Part shown: positions 37,662 through 48,600 of the stretch, in pieces
Layout: every line of letters starts with the position of its first letter
How positions within the stretch are numbered: position 1 is the stretch's first letter
Source: Thraustochytrium sp. TN22
Taxonomy: Eukaryota; Sar; Bigyra; Thraustochytrida; Thraustochytriidae
Direction: 5' to 3'
Assembly: GCA_013306675.1 (NCBI GenBank)
Contig: JABLUY010000186.1
Span: forward strand, 1 to 64,000
DNA length: 64,000 nucleotides
The notes under the pieces: model-generated
What the model saw: the letters and a program-made list of their open reading frames with translations, nothing else
What the model was told of the DNA's origin: nothing
The model's database searches: none
Translations under genes and position numbers: made by a program

Positions 37662-38164
37662 CGTGATGCAGATCAGATCAGTCTTTTTTCCTGTTCTCCT
37701 TGTGCAAAGATGAAGGACGGTCGTTTGTTTTTTGTTGCGAGATTGCTGCTGTTGTTGCTGCCGCCGCCGCCGTTGCCTCGGCTGCATGCCGGAGCGTCGC
37801 GCAAGCTTGCACGACGCGCGATGTGCAGTCGCTGCTGACTTTCTTCGTTGCAGAAGCGCCGAAGCGCGCGGCCAGCCACCTGCTAGTACCACCTCACAGT
37901 CAGGGCTCCAGCACGGGTCGGCGCGCGTGCAGCGGCACTGGCACTGGCTGGCCGTGCGAGTCCGCGGATGGCCCCGCTAGCTAGCTAGCTAGAGGCTGGC
38001 TCGATGTCGTCAGCGCAGAGGCGGACGATGCGAGTTGGACTAGGACAGGGACTCATCGACACTGTCCTGATTGCACGCGCAAAGTCAGAAGTGACAAGTT
38101 GACGACACTCATCATGATCATTCTCATTCGGCCTGGAGGAAAGAAAGGTAAGCTTATAAATTAT
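37662..38164. other. Spacer upstream of GMC copy E with TAGC repeat
   Basis: No gene is seen. It contains a GCTGTTGTTGCTGCC-type triplet run (about 37,744-37,775), a (CTAG)n/TAGC tract (about 37,976-37,992), and an AT-rich segment (38,145-38,168). Confidence 0.45.
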
Positions 38165-38187
38165 AAAGAGCGCCGCCGGCGCTCTTT
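38165..38187 (-). terminator. Perfect hairpin just past the stop of GMC copy F
   Basis: The arms AAAGAGCGCC (38,165-38,174) and GGCGCTCTTT (38,178-38,187) are perfectly complementary around a 3-bp loop. The element lies about 53-75 bp past the copy F stop codon on the minus strand, beside an AT-rich stretch. It may act in 3' end formation or mRNA stability. In a eukaryote this role is only inferred from position. Confidence 0.45.
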
Positions 38188-38239
38188 GCTGAAATCGGTC
38201 GCCGCCGCGCACATGCCGCCTTTGGCATTGCCTCATCAC

Positions 38240-40093
38240 TTACTTGCGCTGGCGGCGGATGAAGTCGGCGCAGCGCTCACCAACCATGATGGCGGGCGCG
38301 TTGGTGTTGCCGGAGGGGATCTCAGGCATGACGGAAGTATCGGCCAGGCGAAGGTTGCGGAAGCCGTGGACCTTGAGCGTGGCGGGGCAGCAGACGGCCA
38401 TGGGGTCCGAGGCAGGGCCCATCTTGGCGGTACTGGTCGGGTGGTAGATGGTGAAGGAGCAGCGGCGAATCTCCTGGATGATGGCCTCGTCGGAGTTGGG
38501 GTCGAGCGGCGAGGTGGTGTCGTGCATGCGGGCGCCAAGGTGGTTCTTGAAGGCCTCGGACTTCTCGGCGATGTCGATGCACTTGCGGTAGCAGTGGAGC
38601 AGCATGCGCACATCGTCCTCGTCCTCAAGGTAGTGCGGGTCGACGGCCGGATGGTCAAAGGGCGATGCGGAGCGCAGCGTGACGGTGCCGCGCGAGCGGG
38701 GACGCACGAGCGAGGGCAGAAAGGCGCAACGCGCCCCGGCCTTCTCGCGCTGGTAGGTGGTCTCATAGCCAAAGTTGGTGATGGTGAGGTCCGGGTCTGC
38801 ATTGTAGTACGGCGTGAAGTGGATCTGCGAGCAGTTGCCGTCCTGCTCGGGGCGGATGCCGGAGCGGAAAAACGCCATGGCCGTGACGAAGGGCGCCGTG
38901 AAGGTGCCCTTGCCGCGCGTGTACCAATCCCAGAAGCCGCGCACGATTTCCATGGGCTTGCCGCTGAACGACGGGATGTGCGGGAGGATCTCGTACTCGA
39001 GGAAGACGAGCAGATGGTCCTGCAGGTTGCGGCCGACACCGGGAAGCTCCTTGACGACCGGGATGCCGTGCTTCTCAAGCTCGTCGCGCGGGCCGATGCC
39101 GCTGAGCATGAGGATCTGCGGCGTTGCGTAGGCGCCGGCGGAGATCACAACCTCCTTGCGCGCCCCGACAAAGACGGACGGCACGGCGTCCGACTTGAGC
39201 TCCTCGGCGGTGTGCTTGCCGCGCTTGAGCAGCACGCCCAGCACGGTGTCACCCTGCGTGACGATGCGCTCCACGTGGCCTTGCGTGAGCACCGTCAGGT
39301 TAGGGCGCTTGAGCGCGTCGTTGGCGAACAGAAAGGACGTGGCCGTGTCCATGCGGGTGTTGTTGTGCACGGTGATCTGCGAGGCGCTGGCGCCCGTCTG
39401 GTCCGAGCTGTTGTAGTCGTGCGGGCCCTTGATGCCCTGCTCGTTGCAGGCCTCCACAAAGGCCGTCGTCGTCACGCGGGCCGGGTACTCGTAGTCAGGA
39501 TCTGAGAGGTCCGTCACCTTGAGCGGCCCGTCCGTGCCGTGGCAGCGCGCCTCGTAGTGCGAGCGGTCCATCTTGTCGCTCGTCACGAGAGTCTCGGACT
39601 TTTTAAAGTACGGCAGCACCTCCTCGTAGCTCCACCCCTTGCAGCCGAGCTCGTTCGCCCACTGATCGTAGTTGCGCGGATCTCCGTTCACCTTGACCAT
39701 GTAGTTGATGGACGAGCTGCCGCCGAGCGTCTTGCCGCGCGGCGCGAAGCTCACGCGGCCGCCCTGGTGCTGCTGCGGCTCGGTGCGCATCATCCAGTCG
39801 TGCACCGAGTTCTGCACGGTCGGGCACGTGAGCATGGGCTGGCGCACCTCATAGCACTGATTGTTGCCGCCGGCCTCGATCAGCAGCACGCTCACGTTCG
39901 GGTCCTCGCTCAGCCGCGACGCCACCACGCAGCCGGCCGACCCTGCGCCCACCACAATGTAGTCCACCTCGCTCGGGATCTCGCCCGGCCCGTCCACGAG
40001 CCCGGCCGTCTCCTGCGCCTGCACGCCCTGCTGCGCCGCGCTGCTGCCCTCCACCCCGAGGTGGCCCGCCAGCTTCTGCACGCGCGACGCCAT
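38240..40093 (-). CDS. GMC flavin oxidoreductase, choline dehydrogenase-like (copy F)
   Basis: A 617-residue protein from the ATG at 40,093 (MASRVQKLAGHLG), which gives it the shared LAxHL leader. It has the FAD motif [36 protein letters not shown], catalytic His551 in [10 protein letters not shown] and the Asn of PSGNTNAP. It is intronless. In sequence it is intermediate between the D/E pair and the intron-bearing G/H pair, and it ends in a basic RRQRK. It is divergently oriented to copy G across 1.3 kb. Confidence 0.9.
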   Translation of the reverse strand: MASRVQKLAGHLGVEGSSAAQQGVQAQETAGLVDGPGEIPSEVDYIVVGAGSAGCVVASRLSEDPNVSVLLIEAGGNNQCYEVRQPMLTCPTVQNSVHDWMMRTEPQQHQGGRVSFAPRGKTLGGSSSINYMVKVNGDPRNYDQWANELGCKGWSYEEVLPYFKKSETLVTSDKMDRSHYEARCHGTDGPLKVTDLSDPDYEYPARVTTTAFVEACNEQGIKGPHDYNSSDQTGASASQITVHNNTRMDTATSFLFANDALKRPNLTVLTQGHVERIVTQGDTVLGVLLKRGKHTAEELKSDAVPSVFVGARKEVVISAGAYATPQILMLSGIGPRDELEKHGIPVVKELPGVGRNLQDHLLVFLEYEILPHIPSFSGKPMEIVRGFWDWYTRGKGTFTAPFVTAMAFFRSGIRPEQDGNCSQIHFTPYYNADPDLTITNFGYETTYQREKAGARCAFLPSLVRPRSRGTVTLRSASPFDHPAVDPHYLEDEDDVRMLLHCYRKCIDIAEKSEAFKNHLGARMHDTTSPLDPNSDEAIIQEIRRCSFTIYHPTSTAKMGPASDPMAVCCPATLKVHGFRNLRLADTSVMPEIPSGNTNAPAIMVGERCADFIRRQRK

Positions 40094-41420
40094 CTTGCAC
40101 TTGTAGTAGTTCAAGTTCCCACCGTCACAGCTCGGCGACGACAAGTGGACCTTGCGGCAGACTGACAATTGCGGTTCTGGGGCGCTTCACCCGCTACTCC
40201 ACCCCGCCTCCCACGCCAGCAGCCAGGTGTCGGACGAGCGGTTCAAGATACCCCTCGTGCCGGCGGCCCGGCGGCGTAGCCGAACCGCTTGCTTGCTGGT
40301 TGCCGCGAGCCGCGACTGAGAAGCGGCCCGGTGGGTTGGCGAGTTTACACGGCCAGGCGAGTCTCGTACTTGCGCTGCACGTCGGACGGCCGGCGGCAGC
40401 ACGGATCGGCACGGACGACGCCGCGGCGGACGCTCGGGCCGTGCGGCCACATCGCCGATACGGTGCCGTGCCCGGCGAGCGAGACTGCGAGTCCTCACGG
40501 TTCAAGTTGCCGCCAGTGCCACAGTGGCAGTGGCGCGGCCGCGCGAGCGGGGCACCTTCGCCCTCTTGTTGACTGCAGGCAAGCTCGCAGTCCAGCTGCG
40601 CACTCTGCGCCAGGGCCAGGGCCGCCGGAACGGAGATGCCGCCGCCACCGCAGCCTTGCAGTGCTGCGGCTTGGGCGGTCCCGCTCCGGCGGCCTGGCAC
40701 GGCCTGCAACTATCGCCCGGCTACATGCAGGTTGGCCTCGGCTTGTGACTGGGCGGCTTGGGCGGCTTGGGCGCCGCTGACCGCGGCGACGCTCCGGCGC
40801 CGCGGCGGCCTCAAGATCCGGCCCGTACGACTGGTCGTACGGGACCGGTGCACCGGGCGCGGCCGGGCCCGCCACCGGCGGCGTCGTGTAGTACTTTTCT
40901 TAGTAGTGCACTGCCAGTGCAGTGGTAGTAGTGCAGTGCAGTGCAGAGCGCGACTCGGACAAGAGACTCTGACAGACTCGGAAAGAAGTGGGCACGGATC
41001 GCGGATCAAACCGAGGCAGGCCTCTGCGAGGGCGGCGTGGACTTTCTGACGCTGCGCAGCGGCAAGTTGAAGATGATCCAGCGTTCGGGCCCTTGCTGCC
41101 GCCGTAGTACGCGCCTTTGCACGTCTCCGAGTCCTCGGCGCGGCTCGGCGCGGGTTCGAGATCGTCGCAGCAGTCGTGCGGACGGGCGCACGACCCGCCC
41201 GCCGGTGTCGCGAGCGCGGAGCTGAGCTGCGTGGTGGAGCGGAGGGCGGACGCATTTCGACGAGCGTGAGCAGGCCCAGCAGGGAGCGAGCGCCCGGGGC
41301 CCGGCCGGCCCGGCCGAGCACAGAGCTTGAACGAGGGGCGCTGGACGCCGCAAGACGGAGGACTCGGACGCAATCAGCAGGACTGCGAAGAAGGCTCGCG
41401 CGTGCAGCGCAAAGACGAGG
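40094..41420. promoter_or_regulatory. Divergent control region between GMC copies F and G
   Basis: This 1.3-kb head-to-head spacer separates the minus-strand and plus-strand halves of the array. It contains a perfect inverted repeat, CCCGTACGAC (40,822-40,831) and GTCGTACGGG (40,834-40,843), with a 2-bp centre, and a CAGTGCAGTG-type repeat near 40,912-40,945. No coding region is supported. Confidence 0.5.
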
Positions 41421-43806
41421 ATGCAGCAGCGCCGCGTGCAGACGCTGGCCGGGCACCTCAAGAGCAGCAACAAGGAGGAGGGGGAGATCAAGGGTGTCAG
41501 CGTGCAGCAGACGAATGGTGTGCAGGATGGCGGCAGCGTGGGCGGCAGCTTCGACTACATTGTTGTCGGCGCCGGATCGGCCGGCTGCGTGGTGGCGTCG
41601 CGGCTGAGTGAGGACCCGAACGTGAGCGTGCTGCTGCTTGAGGCGGGCGCCAACAACCAAGAGTAGGTTTCGCTTTCTATTTTCGCTCGCTCGCAGCGCT
41701 GCCCCCTCGCCAAGGGAGATGACTGACTGGACTGGACTCGCCGCATGACGCTCAGCTTCGAGGTGCGGCATCCACTGCTCACGGTGAATCAGCTGCAGAA
41801 CACGCCGCGCGACTGGGCGTACCGGTCGGAGCCGCAGCATGAAGGCCAGTTCGGCCGTGTGAGCCACCAGCCGCGCGGCAAGATGCTGGGCGGATCTTCT
41901 TCCATCAACACATGCCTTTGGGTGCGCTGCGATCCGCGCAACTATGACCAGTGGGCCGACGAGTTCGGCTGCGAGGGCTGGTCCTACGAGGAGGTGCTCC
42001 CCTTCTTCAAAAAGATGGAGCGGCTGGACACGAGCGAGCAGATGGACCCGAACTTCTACGACCCCACCGTGCGCAGCCGCGACGGTGCCATGCTGGTCAC
42101 GGACCTGCTCGACCCGGCCTGCAAGTCGGTCGTGCGCGAGATCGGCGAGCGCTTTATCTCGGCGTTTGATGAGGTCGGCGTCAAAGGTCCGGTCGACTAC
42201 AATGGCCGCACGCAGGAGGGGGTCAGCTTCGCGCAAGGCAACATCCACAACGGCAAGCGTCAGGACACTGCCACCAGCTACCTCTTTGCCAACAAGGCGA
42301 TTGAACGCCCCAATCTCACGGTTGTCACCCATGCGCACGTGCTCAAGGTCGTCACGCAGGGCGGCCGCGCGCTTGGCGTCCTGGTCAAGACCGGCAAGCA
42401 TGATAAAGACGCGCTGCGCTCCGACAAGGTGCCCACGCAGTTCGTTGCCTGTGCCAAGGAGGTCGTCATCTCGGGCGGCGCCATCAACACGCCGCAGATC
42501 CTCATGCTGAGCGGCATCGGCCCGCGAGCCGAGCTCGAGAAGCACGGCATCCCGGTCGCCGCCGACCTGCCCGTCGGTAAGGGCCTGCAGGACCACGTAA
42601 GTCTCACCTTTCACGCGCGCATGGAGGTTTACAGGAGACGCTGACCCGTGTCTTGAGCGCGCGCGCGCACAGCTCACGCTCTTTTTGGAGTACACGCTCA
42701 AGTCTGGCGTGCCGAACTTCTCCGGGAGCATCCCGCAGGTCTTTCGTGCCCTCTGGGACTACTACGTCAAGAGCGAGGGCCCGCTCATGTTCGGCCCGGC
42801 CACCGGCCTCGCCTTTTGGCGCACCGGCGTGCGCCCTGAAGAGGGTAGGTGCGAAAACAGGCAGCACGGCACACCCCGCTGCAACACGAAATAGCGTTAT
42901 ACTCATGTGCGCGTGCGCACGCAACCACAGACGGCAATGATGCTGAGTGCCACTTGATTCCGTACGGCAACAATGACCTCGAGTACGTGAGCCGGTCCAC
43001 GAGTCCATGAAAGCCCAAGTCCCTTTGTGATCTGACGTTTCCGCGCTCGCGCGAGGCTAGGCTCGTCAAAACCAACGTCGGCATCGACACGACCACGCGC
43101 CGCTGGACCGAGGCGGTCAAGACGCCGGAACGCATCATCTTCCTGCCGGCGCTCCTCCGGCCGTACAGCAAGGGCTACATTGGGCTGCGCTCCGGGGACC
43201 CTTTTGAGCACCCCATCATCGAGAACCGATTCCTCACGGACCCGCGCGACGTCGAGATCCTCAAGCGCACGTACAAGAAGTGCGTCGAGGCCGCCGAGAA
43301 CTCCTACGCCTTCAAGGAGATGCTTGGCAAGCGTGTCACCGACCCGGACATCCCCCACGACCCGAAGAGCGACGCTTACATCGAGGAGGACATCCGTCGC
43401 AACACGTACGTTGTCATGGGCGCAGCCACGTCTCGACTCGACTCGACTCGACTCGCAGGAAGAAGACTGACAGTTGCGCGCACCTTGGCACGCCAAACAC
43501 ATTGCAGGACCGGTAGGTTTTTGCCTTGGCTGGCCCGGCCACCAGGTGCGGCACGACGACGAGGACTAACCGCGCAGCATCACCGCGTCGAAAACAGTGG
43601 TCTTCCATCCCACCTCCTCCGCCCGCATGGGCTCCGTCAACGACCCGGAGGCTGTTGTGGACGCGCGCACCCTCAAGGTCAAGGGTTTCTCGAACCTGCG
43701 CATCGCCGACGCCAGCGTCATGCCCGAGTGCCCGTCCGGCAACACCAACGTGCCCGCCATTATGATCGGCGAGCGCTGTGCTGATTTCATCATGCGGAGC
43801 GCCTGA
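41421..43806 (+). CDS. GMC flavin oxidoreductase, choline dehydrogenase-like, six exons (copy G)
   Basis: A 626-residue product. Exons are 41421-41662, 41756-42596, 42673-42844, 42931-42982, 43061-43405 and 43578-43806. Introns are 76-93 bp except the last (172 bp), all GT-AG, with donors GTAGGT, GTAAGT or GTACGT. Each join restores sequence conserved in paralogues ([43 protein letters not shown]). The leader [14 protein letters not shown] matches the array's shared leader. The FAD motif, [14 protein letters not shown], catalytic His in [10 protein letters not shown] and Asn in PSGNTNVP are intact. The last acceptor adds a few residues (ITASK) before the catalytic strand, so that junction is less certain. 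The last intron holds a GACTC pentamer run (43,430-43,457). Confidence 0.87.
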
Positions 43807-44707
43807 CCAGGTCAGCCTAACTAACTAAGTTAAGCAAAAAGAAAGCTCAAGTCATTTCTCTTGCTCGCTCTCTTCCGGCTCGGATCAGGCCCGGGGGCGC
43901 ACTTTTCAATTAATTACGGCGTCTTCATCTCCCACGCCGCCGCCACGGCCGGCCAGACCTGCCCAGCTGGACCAGGCTGCCAGCTCTCGTTTGCCCACTG
44001 GACTTGTCGTCGTCCTACCTCGAGACGAGAACCTGCAGCGGCGGTCCCCGCGGTCCCCGCGATCGTCTGAGTCCGCGATCGGACGCTGGTCCAAGATACC
44101 GTTCGGAGAGCAGAACGTCGGGCTCGGCGATCCCCCAATCGGCGCGCAGCGTATCCAGCGCGGCGCGCAGCGTATCCGGCACGGCGCGCAGAACCGCCAG
44201 GACGGGGAGCTGGCGCGCACTGGCCCTGTCTGGGCGGCCGCGATTTGCGAGACGTGAGCGGCGATTCGACACGTGACTCGGACGGGTTTTGATCGTGCCC
44301 GGTACTGTGGCACTGCGGCACTGCCAGGGTTGTACCACTGACATGGCGCATGGCATGGCATGGCATGGCACTGGCATGACACTGTTGATGAAGAGGAAGG
44401 TCCTGCGCGACTCCAACGTGACTGCCCGACGTCGACTGCCCCGGCCGGCGGCGGCGCTCCGAGCCCTGGGCCGCGGGCACTCGCTGGCGGTCAAGTCTCG
44501 CGCTGTCTCTGGGTCTCCGGCGGTGTCGGGCGGGCTTGAATTCTGCGCATCCGCCGGACGCAGGCGGGCAGCGCAGCTTTGCGGCACGTTGGCTGCCAGG
44601 TCTTGGGATCCCGAGCGCTTTGGGCGAGCCGCAAAACGAGATCGCCACGCCAACTTGAAGCCTCGCAGCGTGAGTACTCGCTCGCTCGTCACTTCACCGG
44701 CAGCAGC
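43807..44707. other. Spacer between GMC copies G and H
   Basis: No gene is seen. A 16-bp unit (GGCGCGCAGCGTATCC) is repeated at about 44,140-44,190, and a GGCAT pentamer is repeated at about 44,345-44,372. It should contain the copy H promoter. Confidence 0.45.
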
Positions 44708-46905
44708 ATGGAGTCGCAGCGCCGCGTCGCGACGCTGGCCGGCCATTTCAAGGCCGATGCGGCGCCCGAGGCCAAGGGAGTGGGCATGGAGGAGACCAGC
44801 GGGGTGCAGACGGGCGGCGAGATCACGGGCAAGTTTGACTACATTGTGGTCGGCGCCGGGTCGGCCGGCTGCGTGGTGGCGTCGCGGCTGAGCGAAGACC
44901 CCAACGTGAGCGTGCTGCTGCTCGAGGCGGGCGACAACAACCAGGTGTACGAAGTGGCGCAGCCGCTAGTGACGGTGAACCAGCTGCAAAACTCGGAGCG
45001 CGACTGGGCGTACCGGTCCACGCCGCAGCCGGAGCAGTTCGGCCGCGTGAGCTACCAGCCGCGGGGCAAGATGCTTGGCGGGTCCTCATCCATCAACACG
45101 TGTCTCTGGGTGCGCTGCGACCCGCGCAACTACGACCAGTGGGCCAACGAGTTCGGCTGCGAGGGATGGTCGTACGAGGAGGTGCTGCCCTTCTTTAAGA
45201 AGATGGAGCGCCTGGACACGAGCGAGCAGATGGACCCGAGCTTCCACGACCCGGCGCTGCGTGGCCGCGACGGGCCCATTCTTGTGAGCGACCTCAACGA
45301 CCCGGCCTGCAAGTCGGTCGTGCGCGAGATTGGCGAGCGCTTTGTCGCCGGCAGCAACGAGTGTGGCATCCGCGGTCCGGTCGACTACAACGGCCGCGAG
45401 CAGCTGGGCGCCAGTCTGGCGCAGGGCAACATCCACAGCGGCAAGCGCCAGGACATGGCTACCAGCTACCTCTTCGCCAACAAGGCCATCGAGCGCCCCA
45501 ACCTCACGGTTGTCACGTACGCGCACGTGCTCAAGGTTGTCACTCAGGGCGACCGCGCGCTCGGCGTTCTCGTCAAGACCGGCAAGTACGACGCTGACAC
45601 GCTGCGCTCCGACAAGGTGCCCACGCAGTTCGTTGCCTGCGCCAAGGAGGTGGTCATCTCGGGCGGCGCCATCAACACGCCGCAGATCCTCATGCTGAGC
45701 GGCATTGGCCCGCGAGCCGAGCTCGAGAAGCACGGCATCCCGGTCGCCGCCGACTTGCCCGTCGGCAAGGGCCTGCAGGACCACGTAAGTTTCTTGCCCC
45801 TCCTATTTCAGGCGCGCATGGAGGCAGGCCCACACAGGCGCTGACCTATTCCTCTGCTTGCACACAGCTCATGGTCTTCCTCGAGTACACGCTCAAGAGC
45901 GGCACGCCCAATTTCTCTGGCTCCATCGTCCAGACGCTCCGCGCCTTCTACGACTACTACGCCAACAGCGAGGGCCCGTTCATGTTTGGCCCATGCACTG
46001 CCATGTCCTTTTGGCGCACCGAGGTGCGCCCCGAGCAGGGTAGGTTGTGGCTCGGAGAGGGAGGTCATTCAGCGCAGAGAAATTGACGAGCCAGTACGCT
46101 TGCTCATGCGCGCGCAGACGGGAACGACGCGCAGTGCCACTTCATCCCGTACGGGCAGAACGACCTCGAGTACGTGGGAGAAATCGGCGCGTAGGCCCCG
46201 GCCCTGTGGACGAGAAGAATAGCTGACGCTTGCTTGCTCTCGCGTAGACTTGTCAAGACCAACTTTGGCATCGACACGGCGGCACAGCGCTGGACCGATG
46301 CCGCCAAGACGCCAGAGCGCATCGTCTTTTTGCCGTCGCTCATTCGCCCCTACAGCAAGGGGTACATTGGCCTGCGCTCCACGGATCCCTATGAGCACCC
46401 GCTCATTGAGAACCAGTTCCTGACGGACGCGCGCGACGTCGAGATCCTCAAGCGCGCCTACAAAAAGTGCATGGAGATTGCTGAGACCTCCAGCGCCTTT
46501 AGGGGCGTGCTCGAGCGTCGCATCGTCGACCCGGACAACAAGAACGACCCCAACAGCGACGCATACATCGAAGAGGATATCCGCCGCAACACGTACGTGA
46601 GGTGATGATGATGATGATGGTGATGATGACGGGCCCGGCAGAAAAACTCGCAGGTCACTAACTCAGGGCGTTTGCACACGCGTCCCAGCACCGTCATTTA
46701 CCACCCGACTTCCACAGCTCGCATGGGCTCCCTCGACGACCCTACGACCGTCGTCGACGCTCGCACGCTCAAGGTCAAGGGGTTCGCCAACTTGCGCGTT
46801 GCGGACGCCTCCGTCATGCCCGAGTGCCCCTCCGGCAACACCAACGTGCCCTCCATTATGATTGGTGAGCGCTGTGCCGACTTTATCCGCTCGCAGCGTG
46901 TCTAA
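44708..46905 (+). CDS. GMC flavin oxidoreductase, choline dehydrogenase-like, five exons (copy H)
   Basis: A 620-residue product. Exons are 44708-45784, 45868-46039, 46118-46169, 46248-46592 and 46689-46905, with 78-96 bp GT-AG introns. The four introns fall at exactly the same codon positions and phases as introns 2-5 of copy G; the first intron of G is absent here (NNQVYEVAQP is continuous). It has the leader MESQRRVATLAGHFK, the FAD motif [19 protein letters not shown], the signature [14 protein letters not shown], the catalytic His of YHPTSTARMG and the Asn of PSGNTNVP. It is the closest relative of copy G. The fourth intron contains a GATGAT repeat (46,600-46,630). Confidence 0.92.
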
Positions 46906-48345
46906 GCCGCCGACCGCCGAGAGCAAAGCATATCGTGAAAGCAAAGTACGCGTCGCACAGCGTAACATATATCAAGTCAAGTTATCGACTCATCCTTGAA
47001 GTGCGCGTGAGCTTCCCAAGGTGATGAAGAGTGAGTGAACGCGAGTGAGCTTGAAGGCGATGAAGTGCGAGTTAGATTGAAAGAAGGTGACGAAGTGCGA
47101 GTGAGCTTGAGAGAAGGTGACGATGTATGAGTGAGCTTGAAAGGCGATGAAGTGCGAGCGAGCTTCAAAGGCGATGAAGTGCGGGTGAGCTTGAGAGAAG
47201 GTGATGAAATGCGAGCTCGACAAGTAGGCGACTTCTTGAGCAAGGACGAGCAAGGTCAAGAAAACGTGGCGCTCTTTGAAACAAGTCGAGTTGCAAGCTC
47301 AAACAAGACTGGCTGGAGCGTGAGCTTGAGCTTGAGCTTGAGTTTGAGTGCGTGCGTGAGCTTGAGTGCCTGAGCTTGATTCTGGACCCGAGCCATCGGC
47401 TTGAGCACGAGCTCCAGCAAGGCTGTCGAGGGACCAGATGGCACTGCACAAAACCTCGATTGCTATTGCTCGTGAGGCACATACTATTGCTCTTAGTCGC
47501 GCGGATGATGGAGGGGCTCGTGCGAATCCTTGTTCGCTTAAGCCATGCCAGAAGCTCCTTGAGCAGTGTGGAGCAAGGCCAAGGACTGGCAAGAGAGTCT
47601 GAGAGCTCTGAAGTCATCCTCAAGCTTGAGCTGCACGCTTGAGCAACAGCTCCAGCGATCGGGCTTAAGCCTTAGCTCAGGCGACTGGCTTGAGCAAGAG
47701 CTCGAGCGAGAGCTCGAGCGAGAGCTCGAGCGATCGCCTTGAGCACGAGCTCGAACGACCAAGCTCGAAAATGAGCTCGTGCGACTGATCGGCTCAACCA
47801 GGAGCTCGAGCGACTGAGCTCAAGCGAGTAGCTTGAGCATGAGCGCAGGCGATCGGCTCGAACATTAGCTCCGTCGAGGTTCTTGGGGAGTCAGCTGCTT
47901 CTGCACGAGCTCAAACGATCGGCTTGAGCCCGAGCTCGAGCGACTGGCTTGAGCCCTGGAGCTCGAGCATGTGCGACTGATCGGCTCAAACACGAGCTCG
48001 AGCGACTAGCTCGGGCATGAGCTCAAGCGAGTAGTTTGAGCATGAGCTCAAGCAATCGGCTCGAGCAGTAGCTCCGTCAAGGCTCTTGGGTCCAGCTGCA
48101 ACTACACGAAACCTCATTTGCTCGACACAAGCCCTTGCTCGCTCCCAATTCACACAGACAATGCAGAGACCTTTGTTTCGGGCGGTGCGGATGACGATGA
48201 GCTTGCACGACTCGAGGTTCACGAGACATTGCTCGCGCGAATCCTTTGCTTTTACTTGAGTAATGTACCGCTTTTGCGCACTCCCCCAGTAATCTACTTT
48301 GATGTTCGCTCAGACGCAAGCTCGAACTCAAGGTCGCCGAGGCAA

Positions 48346-48383
<38 letters not shown>

Positions 48384-48600
48384 CCAAGGTCAAGGTCATA
48401 GCACACGCTCAAGATCAAGCACACGCTCGAGATCAAGCACACGCTCATGCACACGCTCATGCACACGCTCGAGGTCAGGCTCAAGCCAGAGCGCAAGCAA
48501 GAGCTCAAGCCAGAGCTCAAGCAAGAGCTCAAACCAAACTCTTGAAAAGCTCTCAAGCTCGCCACGAGCTTGCGAGGCCCGACGATGATGCACACGCGAG
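46906..48600. repeat. Complex nested repeat region downstream of the GMC array
   Basis: Several overlapping repeat families and no supportable gene. Units of about 25-40 bp built on GCGAGTGAGCTTGA...GATGAAGT fill about 47,030-47,215. A GAGCTCGAGCGACTGGCTTGA motif recurs about fifteen times in 47,640-48,080. An AAGGTC hexamer is repeated about ten times at 48,328-48,397. GCTCGAGATCAAGCACAC and AGAGCTCAAGCC motifs follow to about 48,545. At a larger scale, the stretch around 47,430-47,540 (ACAAAACCTCGATTGCT then GCGCGGATGATG) has a diverged copy at about 48,100-48,250. Confidence 0.75.

Noticed and set aside
41100-41180. Possible tRNA suggested by a GGGTTCGAGATCG box-B-like string
   Set aside because: No matching acceptor stem, D arm or anticodon arm could be drawn around it.
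27546-46905. Fatty acid photodecarboxylase activity for the GMC array
   Set aside because: By eye alignment, the positions of the photodecarboxylase Cys and Arg are Val/Ala and His in these copies. The ordinary GMC catalytic His and Asn are present, so dehydrogenase/oxidase chemistry is the better call.
48118-48588. Possible small gene with a Gly-Gln/Ser-Arg repeat tail
   Set aside because: The tail is only the AAGGTC hexamer and neighbouring repeats in translation. The non-repeat part resembles a diverged duplicate of non-coding sequence at 47.4 kb.
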